A DNA stretch of 64,000 nucleotides from a virus, in the IMG/VR virus record IMGVR_UViG_3300050015_000656, positions 1 to 64,000 of that record. One strand, 5' to 3'. A program made the position numbers and the translations under genes. Positions within the stretch are counted from its first letter, which is position 1. Each line of letters opens with the position of its first letter. This document shows, one piece after another, positions 14,608 to 22,574 of this stretch. A model generated the notes under the pieces. That model worked only from the letters and a program-made list of their open reading frames with translations. It was not told the origin of the DNA and made no database searches.

Positions 14608-17375
14608 TATAGTATTTTACTCTGTTTAACAAATGTAGCGGTATTATAGCCAACAAGATGTTTCATCTTGTTCATCTGCTCGTTAACCACTGGTTTAGCA
14701 ACTTCTTTAGACTCGTTGATGCTCTTAGCTGGTGTTTTAAACACGAATACTTCAACACCGTTTGTATAGAATTTCTTACCTTCCATTGCTTTAACAACGT
14801 TTTCGTTCACACTAACCTTTTGAGTATATGTGTTACCGAGACCATCAAAACTCAAATCGCAAAGGAATTCAGCAGGTTTATCTGTTTTAAGTTCCCATAC
14901 TTCGTTTAAGTTGAAGTCAATGATTTTTCTCTTGCCGAGATAATCACGATATTTAGCTGTTACCATACCTTCTTTAAGACCTTCACGTTCATTCCAACCA
15001 GATTGTTCTTTGTTGAATTGTACCTTGTCAGATGTAGTATCTTCCACTGGCTGTGGGTCTTTATTGTACATCGGTGCTTTAGCACGGAAAGCAAGTTTAT
15101 CTTGTCTCTGTTTGTAAAGTTTGTCACCCATGTCAGCCTTCATACGGTCTTCGAAACGTTTTCCAACTTCGTTATCATAAACAAAGTCGCCAAGTCCAAG
15201 ACGATAAAGATTTACTTCATCCTGTTCTTCCTTGCTGAGATTACGCTTTGGAATTTCGTCACCTGCATCATTGGCACTGTCACCAACGTTTTTAAGTGCT
15301 TCCCCGGATTTTGCATCAGTTGCTTTGATTTCACCCTTCTCAAGTTTTTCACCCAACTCATATGGATTCTTACCTACTTCAGTCTGTTGGTCTTTCCATT
15401 GAAGTTCTTTTTCAACGTCAATAACTTCTTTAGTTCCACTGTGTTGTAGGTCTTTCTTGAAATTTTTCTCATTGTCGTTACCTAAACGGTCTTTGAGTAT
15501 TAATGCTGACGGTCTTCTATCTTCTGTCATTTTCTTTAATTTATCTTGGTGAATTGAAAATGCTTTCAACTCGTTATTTAGTTCTTCCAATAGGTTGAAT
15601 GATTCACTCATGCTACCACCACCAGATGACCTTGCACCCATGTCCATATTGCCGCTTTGCGTACCAATTGGCTGTGGTTTATTTGCCATAGTGTCAGGAC
15701 TGTCACCAATCATAGTCTGTGATTCTTCTTTGAGTTTAGGTTTAACCTTCTCTGGTAAACCTTTATGCTTAGTAGACGCAAAATCTTCTGCATCTTTTGG
15801 CTTCATTGACTTTGCTGTATCAGCAACATCACCACCAACTTTATCGGGACTAAGTTCGCCTTTTTGTACGGCATGAACCATACCCATGAATTTTTGCTGT
15901 TTCTTAGAAACGGCTTTTTCGTCTATGTTTTTATTCTCTTCCATTGAATTTAAGTTAGCTTTGTCAGGGTCACCTGTTTTTATTGTATTCATTTCAGTAC
16001 CAGCATCTTTATTGTTCCAATGTTTTACTGTATCGCTTGTGAATGCTGATGTGTCGTTAATGATTGTGTTATCTTCTTTACCCCTATTTTCTTTTATTTT
16101 ACCTGAAATTCCATCTGTAGGTAAATTAGGATTTTCGGGATGAGGGAAATATGAATGTTCTTTTGTCATGTCATTGTTTAAAATTTTAACGTCATCGTCT
16201 CTCATTTTATCAACGTCTTGACCAATATACAGAGAAGTATTGTTGTCAATACCTGCTTTTAATTTTTCACGTTTAGGTGATTGAGGTACTTCACTAACGC
16301 CCAATCCTTTATTACTGCTTGTATGATTCTTATTATAGTCATCACTCAATTTTTCTTGATAGGACAAATCAGCCTCATTAAGACTGTTGAAGAAATCTTC
16401 GAAACCTTCTGTTTCGATAAGATAATTCTTATTTTCCTGTATAATTGTACCACCTTTTATCATTGGTGTTGTTTTTACTTTAGCCTTGCCTTTGGTTTTC
16501 ATTAGGTCACCACTACCCCACATTGCAGGTCCAACATATGCACCTGATGATGCACTGCCTGTTGTTTCACTAAGAATCTTACCGTCTCTGTCAATTATGT
16601 CAGCATTTCCGTGGTCGGAGATAAACCAAATGTTTGGATAAAAATTGTTTGCTTCTTGCCAATCAACAACTGCTTTCATAGCATCTTCCCATTCAACAAA
16701 TTTGTTAATGTATTTTCCACCACAACTTACAGAATATATGTTGCCGTTTGAACTTATAACACAATCATCCTCTTCAGGTTGAGTTGGTTGTTGTTCTTCA
16801 GGTTCTTCGAATTCTACCTCATCTACCTTTTTAGCATAGCCTAAAGGTGCTGTATATTGACCAGAGCCACTGAATGCTCCACCACCACCTGCACCACCAG
16901 TGCCTGTGGTTTCATCCACGCCAATCTCTTGAATTGGTTTTGGTTTTTTGGGTTCGAGATTTCTTGTTTGCATATCTTCTCCTGCATGTTTTAATTGATT
17001 TATACCACTTTTGTCCCTACGTTTTTTCTCTTTCGGAACTGCTTGTTTGTATTTCTGTAGATACTTTGGACTATTAAGAACATAATCATTAAAAAGCATA
17101 TTCATAATAGTTTCATTGTAATGATAACCATATTTTTCCTCACCGTTCTCAGACATTTCCTCATAAATGGCTGCAAGTTTAGGGTCACCGAAAACCAACG
17201 CTTCCATCTTAGCAAGACTGAAAATCTTTTTCTTTAAAGACTGTTCTGCTTCGCCCAACATGCCGTCAATCTCATTTAAATTAGCAACACCCTTTGTATC
17301 AAATGTTCTCTGATAACCCTTAGATAAGTCGTTAACGGGTTTACTTAATGTCGGTTTAATATTTGTTTCTGCCAT
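14607..17375 (-). CDS. Large virion-associated protein with DUF3008-like segment, 922 aa
   Basis: The chain is highly charged and largely disordered-looking, with a Gly-rich linker (GTGGAGGGGAFSGSG, about residues 158-172) and repeated Asp/Lys/Pro stretches. Near residue 500 the segment SKKQQKFMGMVHAVQKGEL ... DAEDFASTKHKGLPEKV resembles DUF3008, a short conserved phage and bacterial motif of unknown role. A compact Cys-containing beta domain (CVISSNGNIYSVSCGG) lies near residue 205, and the C-terminus has another folded region. Size and composition suggest an internal virion or head-associated protein. No protease motif was seen. Confidence 0.6.
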   Translation of the reverse strand: MAETNIKPTLSKPVNDLSKGYQRTFDTKGVANLNEIDGMLGEAEQSLKKKIFSLAKMEALVFGDPKLAAIYEEMSENGEEKYGYHYNETIMNMLFNDYVLNSPKYLQKYKQAVPKEKKRRDKSGINQLKHAGEDMQTRNLEPKKPKPIQEIGVDETTGTGGAGGGGAFSGSGQYTAPLGYAKKVDEVEFEEPEEQQPTQPEEDDCVISSNGNIYSVSCGGKYINKFVEWEDAMKAVVDWQEANNFYPNIWFISDHGNADIIDRDGKILSETTGSASSGAYVGPAMWGSGDLMKTKGKAKVKTTPMIKGGTIIQENKNYLIETEGFEDFFNSLNEADLSYQEKLSDDYNKNHTSSNKGLGVSEVPQSPKREKLKAGIDNNTSLYIGQDVDKMRDDDVKILNNDMTKEHSYFPHPENPNLPTDGISGKIKENRGKEDNTIINDTSAFTSDTVKHWNNKDAGTEMNTIKTGDPDKANLNSMEENKNIDEKAVSKKQQKFMGMVHAVQKGELSPDKVGGDVADTAKSMKPKDAEDFASTKHKGLPEKVKPKLKEESQTMIGDSPDTMANKPQPIGTQSGNMDMGARSSGGGSMSESFNLLEELNNELKAFSIHQDKLKKMTEDRRPSALILKDRLGNDNEKNFKKDLQHSGTKEVIDVEKELQWKDQQTEVGKNPYELGEKLEKGEIKATDAKSGEALKNVGDSANDAGDEIPKRNLSKEEQDEVNLYRLGLGDFVYDNEVGKRFEDRMKADMGDKLYKQRQDKLAFRAKAPMYNKDPQPVEDTTSDKVQFNKEQSGWNEREGLKEGMVTAKYRDYLGKRKIIDFNLNEVWELKTDKPAEFLCDLSFDGLGNTYTQKVSVNENVVKAMEGKKFYTNGVEVFVFKTPAKSINESKEVAKPVVNEQMNKMKHLVGYNTATFVKQSKIL

Positions 17376-17376
17376 C

Positions 17377-17583
17377 TTATTTAATGTCTGATTTCCAAAA
17401 ATCTCTTTTCTGCCACAATACCTTATAAACGGCTTCCATTGAGTTCTTTATCGTCTGAATAAGTTCGTCTCTCGTAGCACTATTATTGCTATGAAGAACT
17501 TTTTTCATTTCTTTATCGAGCATGTCACCAACGAATTTCTTAATCTCGTCATTAACAATTGCTTTAACCTCAGTCTTATCCAT
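17377..17583 (-). CDS. Small helical protein, 68 aa
   Basis: A short all-helical, Lys/Asp/Glu-rich chain (MDKTEVKAIVNDEIKKFVGD) resembling small virion-assembly or scaffold proteins. It starts its own transcript from a phage box 19 nt upstream and runs directly into the 922-aa gene (1-nt gap). Confidence 0.6.
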   Translation of the reverse strand: MDKTEVKAIVNDEIKKFVGDMLDKEMKKVLHSNNSATRDELIQTIKNSMEAVYKVLWQKRDFWKSDIK

Positions 17584-17602
17584 TTTATAATTACCAGTTG
17601 TT

Positions 17603-17611
17603 TATAAATAC
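17603..17611 (-). promoter_or_regulatory. Phage box GTATTTATA
   Basis: - strand copy, 19 nt before ATG 17583. Confidence 0.5.
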
Positions 17612-17622
17612 TTGACTAATAC

Positions 17623-17654
17623 AAAAAGAACGCACATTACAATAATGTGCGTTC
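17623..17654 (-). terminator. Rho-independent terminator
   Basis: 12-bp stem GAACGCACATTA / TAATGTGCGTTC (17628-17654) with a 3-nt loop and a - strand T-run. It lies after the stop of the coiled-coil membrane gene at 17694. Confidence 0.85.
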
Positions 17655-17693
17655 CATAGAAATATTAATGTGTCCTCCACTTCAGGGAGTATA

Positions 17694-18479
17694 TTATTTC
17701 AACAAATAATGCCCTGCAACAACACCACCAACACCAACAATAATTATCGTGCCGTTTTTCTTTACCCAAGTCCAGGTTTTTTGCCATCCCGTTGGCTGAA
17801 CTATGTCCTTATTTATACCGGGAATTGCGTAACTATCGATATTGGCAATTTGAAAATATTTATTTGAATTTGAGACGCTGAAAGAAATTGGACTACCCTT
17901 TGTTTTATCGAACTGAAAACTAACAAATGTCGTATTTGGCAGATATAAGTCCTTGATGAACAACGATGGCTGTACGTTCTTAAATGCAGGGATTACGCTA
18001 CGAACTTCAAGATGATATTTAAGGTCGGGATTCTTAACTTCTGCAAATGTTATCTTTTTATTAACTGTATCAACATCAACAGTACCACCATGTAACAATG
18101 AATCGATTTTTACGTTTGCGTTAATAAGTGCTGCGGCAATTACATCACTTTTCTTGTTAATTTCTTTCACTCTGTCAATCAACTCTTTTTGTGTTTCGGT
18201 GAGTTGACCGTACATCTTTTGAAGATTTTTAATGGTTTCTTGTATTGTAAGTTTTTCTGCAGTCCATTCACCTTCTTTGTTTTTATAGATTTTCATCGTA
18301 TCTAACAAAGCGTTTTTAAGGTTAACCTCAGTATTATACTTATTCTTTAGATTTTTAATACTCAGACGTTGAAAATATACCACTGCGCCTAAACCTAATA
18401 TAATTGCAGCAATTATCACTATAAGTAAGTGATTTTTTGTCAGCAACCAACTTTTGAATTGTACTAATTTTGCGTTCAT
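17694..18479 (-). CDS. Membrane-anchored coiled-coil protein, spanin-like
   Basis: 261 aa from ATG 18479, chosen over 18515 because a CTATTTATT box lies 13 nt upstream. An N-terminal TM (about residues 17-36) is followed by a long coiled coil (about 40-120), a beta-rich periplasmic-looking domain and a second hydrophobic segment at the C-terminus (GTIIIVGVGGVVAGHYLL). N-anchor plus coiled coil recalls i-spanin or Bacteroides phage DUF6549-like proteins. Its place near lysis genes fits envelope disruption, as inference. Confidence 0.55.
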   Translation of the reverse strand: MNAKLVQFKSWLLTKNHLLIVIIAAIILGLGAVVYFQRLSIKNLKNKYNTEVNLKNALLDTMKIYKNKEGEWTAEKLTIQETIKNLQKMYGQLTETQKELIDRVKEINKKSDVIAAALINANVKIDSLLHGGTVDVDTVNKKITFAEVKNPDLKYHLEVRSVIPAFKNVQPSLFIKDLYLPNTTFVSFQFDKTKGSPISFSVSNSNKYFQIANIDSYAIPGINKDIVQPTGWQKTWTWVKKNGTIIIVGVGGVVAGHYLLK

Positions 18480-18492
18480 ATCAACTATTTTC

Positions 18493-18501
18493 AATAAATA
18501 G
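18493..18501 (-). promoter_or_regulatory. Phage box CTATTTATT
   Basis: - strand variant of the box, 13 nt before ATG 18479. Confidence 0.45.
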
Positions 18502-18551
18502 TTTAATATCAACAAATAATACGATTTTTAATAAAATTTTATAATTCTAAC

Positions 18552-19130
18552 TTATTCTGCAGCCATTTTCATTTCTGGGGAAGCAGTATTTAATATGTTG
18601 TTTCTCCAATATTTGTAGAAAATATCGAAGTACGACTCAATTTTTTCGATAATCAAATCGTTGTCAGGATTGTCTGCGGTGAAATCTGGGAGATAATTAA
18701 ACTCGATTCCCGTAGTCTTTTCATCCGGAGTTACTTTATAAACAAATTGTATTACTCCGTCAATCGTACCACCCCAAAAGATTAAATTGTCATATACCTT
18801 CAAGTCAGTAAACTTGATGTCAACATTCATGTCATTGAAATAGTTACGAAACTTTTCTTCTTCCTGTGTTTGGTCGTAAACTGTTTCTTTATTATTGCTT
18901 GGAGTCGTGTTTTCCTGACCTACGGGAACATTATCTTGCGGAGTATTTGTTGGTACAGCATCCTCATTCAACTTAACGGGATTGCGTGTAATTTTAAGCA
19001 TATCACGTACCGATAGTTCATGCTTCGTTGTTTCTTGATTTGCGTTAGGACTATATTTACCTTCACGTAATCTTTTCATTAAGACACGCATTTGGTTTGG
19101 AGCAGATTTATCGTTGATGCTATTTTTCAT
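18552..19130 (-). CDS. Hypothetical protein, 192 aa
   Basis: Residues 1-85 are polar and disordered-looking (Asn, Pro, Thr, Gln). Residues 90-175 form a compact alpha/beta region (FTDLKVYDNLIFWGGTIDGVIQFVYKV ... FDIFYKYWRNNIL). The overall form, with a disordered N-terminus and a folded C-terminus, is common among phage structural accessory proteins. No family recognised. A phage box lies 12 nt upstream. Confidence 0.55.
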   Translation of the reverse strand: MKNSINDKSAPNQMRVLMKRLREGKYSPNANQETTKHELSVRDMLKITRNPVKLNEDAVPTNTPQDNVPVGQENTTPSNNKETVYDQTQEEEKFRNYFNDMNVDIKFTDLKVYDNLIFWGGTIDGVIQFVYKVTPDEKTTGIEFNYLPDFTADNPDNDLIIEKIESYFDIFYKYWRNNILNTASPEMKMAAE

Positions 19131-19142
19131 ACTATTTTTTAC

Positions 19143-19151
19143 TATAAATAC
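19143..19151 (-). promoter_or_regulatory. Phage box GTATTTATA
   Basis: - strand AGTATTTATAGTAAAA, 12 nt before ATG 19130, immediately after the amidase-like stop. Confidence 0.6.
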
Positions 19152-19766
19152 TTAAACGAATTCATTGTGCAACATTTCGTTGAATTTTTGTATGTCGAAT
19201 AGCGGATTAATGTCACTACTGTCTTCTATGTAGTTACTTCTAAAGACTATACCTTTATATCTTACAATATCCCTGTTGAAGTGATGAAAGTCTATTGCTA
19301 CCTTTGGAATATTAAATTCTTCACACAATTTTCTGCAAAGCAATACAGTATTTTCAACCTGTTCATCGTTGATTTTCTCCCAAAATTTATAGCCAAGCCA
19401 TTGCTTTTCTACAACATTCTCGGTTTCACAAATCTCATTTATCCAATTGATATACTTGTCATCGGGAGTGACAAAGAGTGTTCCCATGTTCTCAAGAACA
19501 ACAGAAACAGACTTTTTATCTGCTTCTTTAATACCAAGAAAATCTGAATGAAACCGTGGGTCATAATGCTCATAAATTTCTCCTGTCCGGGAAACAGTAT
19601 AAGTATTCCACTTCATAGTTTTATGATAGTCCTTATTCTGTAACCTCAATATATGGTTACTACCCTTTCTTAAACTTGTGGCTAAAACTATCTGAGTCTT
19701 AGCAATTTCCGTTTTATATCTTTGGTCTTCTGTGATTGCATATGTACTACTGTCGATGTGCATCAT
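19152..19766 (-). CDS. Amidase_2/PGRP-like N-acetylmuramoyl-L-alanine amidase
   Basis: 204 aa. The fold order fits Amidase_2: a first strand TQIVLATSLRKGSNHI, YTVSRTGEIYEHYDP for the central strands, KKSVSVVLENMGTL in place of (N/S)..IGIE..N.G, then a Trp-containing segment, an LCRKLCEEFNIP helix and a final DFHH. The first-strand zinc His and the Tyr/Lys catalytic positions are hard to place, so catalysis is likely but not certain. It would cut the lactyl-Ala bond of peptidoglycan. It overlaps the deaminase gene by 20 nt. Confidence 0.65.
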   Translation of the reverse strand: MMHIDSSTYAITEDQRYKTEIAKTQIVLATSLRKGSNHILRLQNKDYHKTMKWNTYTVSRTGEIYEHYDPRFHSDFLGIKEADKKSVSVVLENMGTLFVTPDDKYINWINEICETENVVEKQWLGYKFWEKINDEQVENTVLLCRKLCEEFNIPKVAIDFHHFNRDIVRYKGIVFRSNYIEDSSDINPLFDIQKFNEMLHNEFV

Positions 19767-20211
19767 AATTCATGTATATAACCTCTACCCCGCCTTCGGC
19801 TAAAATTTGTAATGCCCGTTTAAAGCCTTCACCAAATTTGATGTTATTTAAGTCTGGTTCTTTATCACAAAATATTCTTTTAATACCTGCTTGAACGATA
19901 AATCCTGCACACGTATCACAAGGAAACCAGTTGACATATAAATCGCAATTCAATGTGCTTTTTCCTTGTCGGGCTGCATTAATGATTGCATTTGCTTCGC
20001 TGTGGATAAACCAATGGTACTTTTCGGGTCTTTCGTGTCTTTCATTTATATCATCGTCAACCCCACGTGGCATTCCATTAAAACCAGTTGTAACAATTTC
20101 CCTGTCTTTAACAATAACACACCCAACTTTACTTGAACGGTCTTTGCTCCATTGTGCCACTTCCAAATCAGCAATTTTCATAAACCTTAAATCCCATTTA
20201 TTATTTTCCAT
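19747..20211 (-). CDS. dCMP deaminase
   Basis: 154 aa zinc deaminase. H70-S-E72 in IHSEANAI binds zinc through His and supplies the proton-shuttle Glu. C98 and C101 in PCDTC complete the zinc site. GFNGMPRG near residue 46 is typical of phage dCMP deaminases such as T4 gp cd. The enzyme converts dCMP to dUMP to feed dTTP synthesis for replication. It lies in an operon otherwise made of lysis-type genes, which is a mosaic arrangement. Confidence 0.93.
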   Translation of the reverse strand: MENNKWDLRFMKIADLEVAQWSKDRSSKVGCVIVKDREIVTTGFNGMPRGVDDDINERHERPEKYHWFIHSEANAIINAARQGKSTLNCDLYVNWFPCDTCAGFIVQAGIKRIFCDKEPDLNNIKFGEGFKRALQILAEGGVEVIYMNYDAHRQ

Positions 20212-20213
20212 AA

Positions 20214-21113
20214 TTATTTACAATAAAATTCATTTAACCAATTATTTTTACGTGCATTATAATATGCACCACCATATGTTTTAGCAAATTCAGTTTTTGT
20301 TCTACATTGTTGAGCAACATCAGCACACCGTTCTTTTGTCCAATAAATGGTATTATATGGTAATTTCTCCATATGTTTACAAATTTTATCAACCCATCCA
20401 TTTTTTACCGAAGTACTGTATGCACTACTTGATTTTGTTTTAAATTCTTTTTTTGTGTTATATTTCAACGCTTCTTTTTCACACTTATCAAACGTCCAAT
20501 AAATTTTACGTTTAAATTTTTCCATGTGAGAACAAATATCATCCAACCATCCATTCATTTGTGCTGAATTATATGCAGACCCAGAGTTAATTCTAAAATC
20601 GTTTCTTGTATTATATTTTAATGCTACCGTCCCACATTTTTCTTTAGTCCAAATTAAATTATTTCCACCAATAGTACCAGTTTTTGCCACATTAAGTAAT
20701 ATCCAATTATTGTTTTTATATTTTTCAAGAAAAATACCCTCTAATTTACTTGCTTCATTAATTTCAATATAATCTGTTAGTTGAATAAAATTGGGTATTA
20801 AACCCGTTTTGGAAATATGTTTAGTGACTGCATCATCCGGGTTATTTTTTCTCCAAATTAATCTTTTTTTAATATTACCTGTCAATCCAACATAAACATA
20901 ATTATCTGAAAATTCGTGAGAATATATGCATCTATGACACTTATCGCCCAATTTAATCATATGTGAACATATTTCATCAATAAAACCATTTCTCCTTGCA
21001 CTAATATATGCAGACGGAAAATCGAGTTTAAATTCACTTCTTGTTGTATATTTAAGTGCCACAGTCATACAATTTTCTTTATTCCAATAATTTCTTCCTT
21101 TTCTTTTTTTCAT
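20214..21113 (-). CDS. GIY-YIG homing endonuclease with four DNA-binding repeats
   Basis: 299 aa. A GIY-YIG-type catalytic core occurs at about residues 63-150 (YVYVGLTGNIKKRLIWR, with the Arg, and LEGIFLEKY with the Glu). Around it are four copies of a ~45-residue unit, W.KE.C...A..Y.T..EF....SAY..A..NGW.D.IC.HM: one before and three after the nuclease. Such repeats are the modular DNA-contact elements of phage homing endonucleases. It has its own phage box 15 nt upstream, so it is a free-standing, independently expressed mobile gene. Confidence 0.85.
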   Translation of the reverse strand: MKKRKGRNYWNKENCMTVALKYTTRSEFKLDFPSAYISARRNGFIDEICSHMIKLGDKCHRCIYSHEFSDNYVYVGLTGNIKKRLIWRKNNPDDAVTKHISKTGLIPNFIQLTDYIEINEASKLEGIFLEKYKNNNWILLNVAKTGTIGGNNLIWTKEKCGTVALKYNTRNDFRINSGSAYNSAQMNGWLDDICSHMEKFKRKIYWTFDKCEKEALKYNTKKEFKTKSSSAYSTSVKNGWVDKICKHMEKLPYNTIYWTKERCADVAQQCRTKTEFAKTYGGAYYNARKNNWLNEFYCK

Positions 21114-21128
21114 AGTATCTATTTTATG

Positions 21129-21137
21129 AATAAATAC
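21129..21137 (-). promoter_or_regulatory. Phage box GTATTTATT
   Basis: - strand AGTATTTATT, 15 nt before ATG 21113 of the GIY-YIG gene. Confidence 0.55.
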
Positions 21138-21170
21138 TATGTTTTTTGAATTATCCTACTTTTATGAAAA

Positions 21171-21395
21171 TTATCTTAGAATAAAAAGACGATTTTTAGT
21201 CAATTTTTTTGCCTTTTCAATCAGTTCATCCAAATTATCCATGTCATCGTCATTATGTGAAATGTCATCGACATCCATTTTTGCCAAAGCATTCACAATT
21301 TTAAGTGAATCCTTGAGAATCTGTGCTGTTTGCCTATCATCAGATTTTTTCTGACGAGCATATTCTTCCCAATTTTCTAATTCTTTGTCTGCCAT
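21171..21395 (-). CDS. Small acidic helical protein, 74 aa
   Basis: 74 aa, helical and acidic, with a DISHNDDDMDNLDELIEK stretch. The ATG follows the stop of the large membrane protein with no gap, so the two may be translated together. No family recognised. Confidence 0.55.
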   Translation of the reverse strand: MADKELENWEEYARQKKSDDRQTAQILKDSLKIVNALAKMDVDDISHNDDDMDNLDELIEKAKKLTKNRLFILR

Positions 21396-22547
21396 TTATC
21401 TTATGTTTTCGAGTACTCTGTAAGCATCATCAAAATGCTCAATTATATTTTCCGCTTCGGGATATGTGCTTGCTATCATTCTACGTTTACCAACGGTTGT
21501 AAAAATCCCCAAATTGTCCATATCCTTTAAAAAATCGTCAACAAACTTATTGGAGTTCTGTATGTTAGCCTTTTCACTGACAATCTCTTTCAGTTGCTGA
21601 CCTGGCATAACTTGCTCACCGGGAATAAGTTTACCGTCCTTATACACAAACGCAAGTAATGCTTTATACCTGTCTTTCTTCTGATAGATTTTCTCGAATT
21701 TTTGCTGATTGATAACAAACAAATTGTACTCATACCATTCTCGGAAATATACACCGCCAATAATTATTACTTCTGCAAAGATAGCGATAATAATAAATAA
21801 AACAATGTTTTTTGAATCTTCACTGGCATTATCTGCAATTGTTGTGTTAAGACCAGATTTTAATTCTGTTACTCTCACAGTTAATTGTGCATCGATTTTA
21901 TTTACTTCTGCTTGGTTGTTTTCAATAATTCCAGCATTCTTATCGATGCTCGACTGATAATCCCTTCGTATTGAAACCCAACCCATTGGTGTTTGTGCAA
22001 GACTGTTACGTAAGTCGTTGTTGACAGTACGAAGTGCTTGATTGTCTACTTCATAGGTGTGTTTCTTTCTTTCATATTGAACTGCAAGACTGTCTTTCTG
22101 TAAGTCTACTTGAGTAGTAGCAATTGTATTTTGCTTGACGCTTGTACTTGCAAGGTTCTTTGAGCCAACGAGTGACAGGTAGAAACTCAGTAGTACAATT
22201 GCAACAGATACACCGAACCAAGCTGCAATAGGTCCAGTGATTTTTTTACTATTAGCAACATAATCACTACTGAAATTTCTGAACAAATATCTTTTGATTA
22301 TCTCGAAGATTGTCAAGAAAGTAACTGAAAATACAAGTGCTAATGCTGTGCCTAAAAAGCCAGTGACTAAGTTAATGTTAATTGCCTTAAGCAGTGCAGG
22401 GTAAAGTAGGAAGTACGAGAAGAAAATTGACCCCAAGTTTCCCACGAATGAGAAACCATAGAGCCACTTATCTAAGATTTTGTTATTGCCTTCAAAGTCT
22501 TTGACATTTATCTTGTTTCGTAGTTTGTCATAATCTTTTAAATCCAT
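21396..22547 (-). CDS. Four-TM membrane protein with central coiled coil, 383 aa
   Basis: Hydrophobic segments are at about residues 30-56, 60-84, 105-128 and 247-269. Between the third and fourth is a ~115-residue helical region rich in Gln, Asp and Lys, probably a coiled coil outside or inside the membrane. The last 110 residues are soluble and helical. This is not a known holin type; it may be a superinfection-exclusion or envelope protein. A CTATTTATG box is 14 nt upstream. Confidence 0.6.
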   Translation of the reverse strand: MDLKDYDKLRNKINVKDFEGNNKILDKWLYGFSFVGNLGSIFFSYFLLYPALLKAININLVTGFLGTALALVFSVTFLTIFEIIKRYLFRNFSSDYVANSKKITGPIAAWFGVSVAIVLLSFYLSLVGSKNLASTSVKQNTIATTQVDLQKDSLAVQYERKKHTYEVDNQALRTVNNDLRNSLAQTPMGWVSIRRDYQSSIDKNAGIIENNQAEVNKIDAQLTVRVTELKSGLNTTIADNASEDSKNIVLFIIIAIFAEVIIIGGVYFREWYEYNLFVINQQKFEKIYQKKDRYKALLAFVYKDGKLIPGEQVMPGQQLKEIVSEKANIQNSNKFVDDFLKDMDNLGIFTTVGKRRMIASTYPEAENIIEHFDDAYRVLENIR

Positions 22548-22561
22548 AATTATACTTTACC

Positions 22562-22570
22562 CATAAATAG
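22562..22570 (-). promoter_or_regulatory. Phage box CTATTTATG
   Basis: - strand variant, 14 nt before ATG 22547. Confidence 0.4.
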
Positions 22571-22574
22571 TCGT

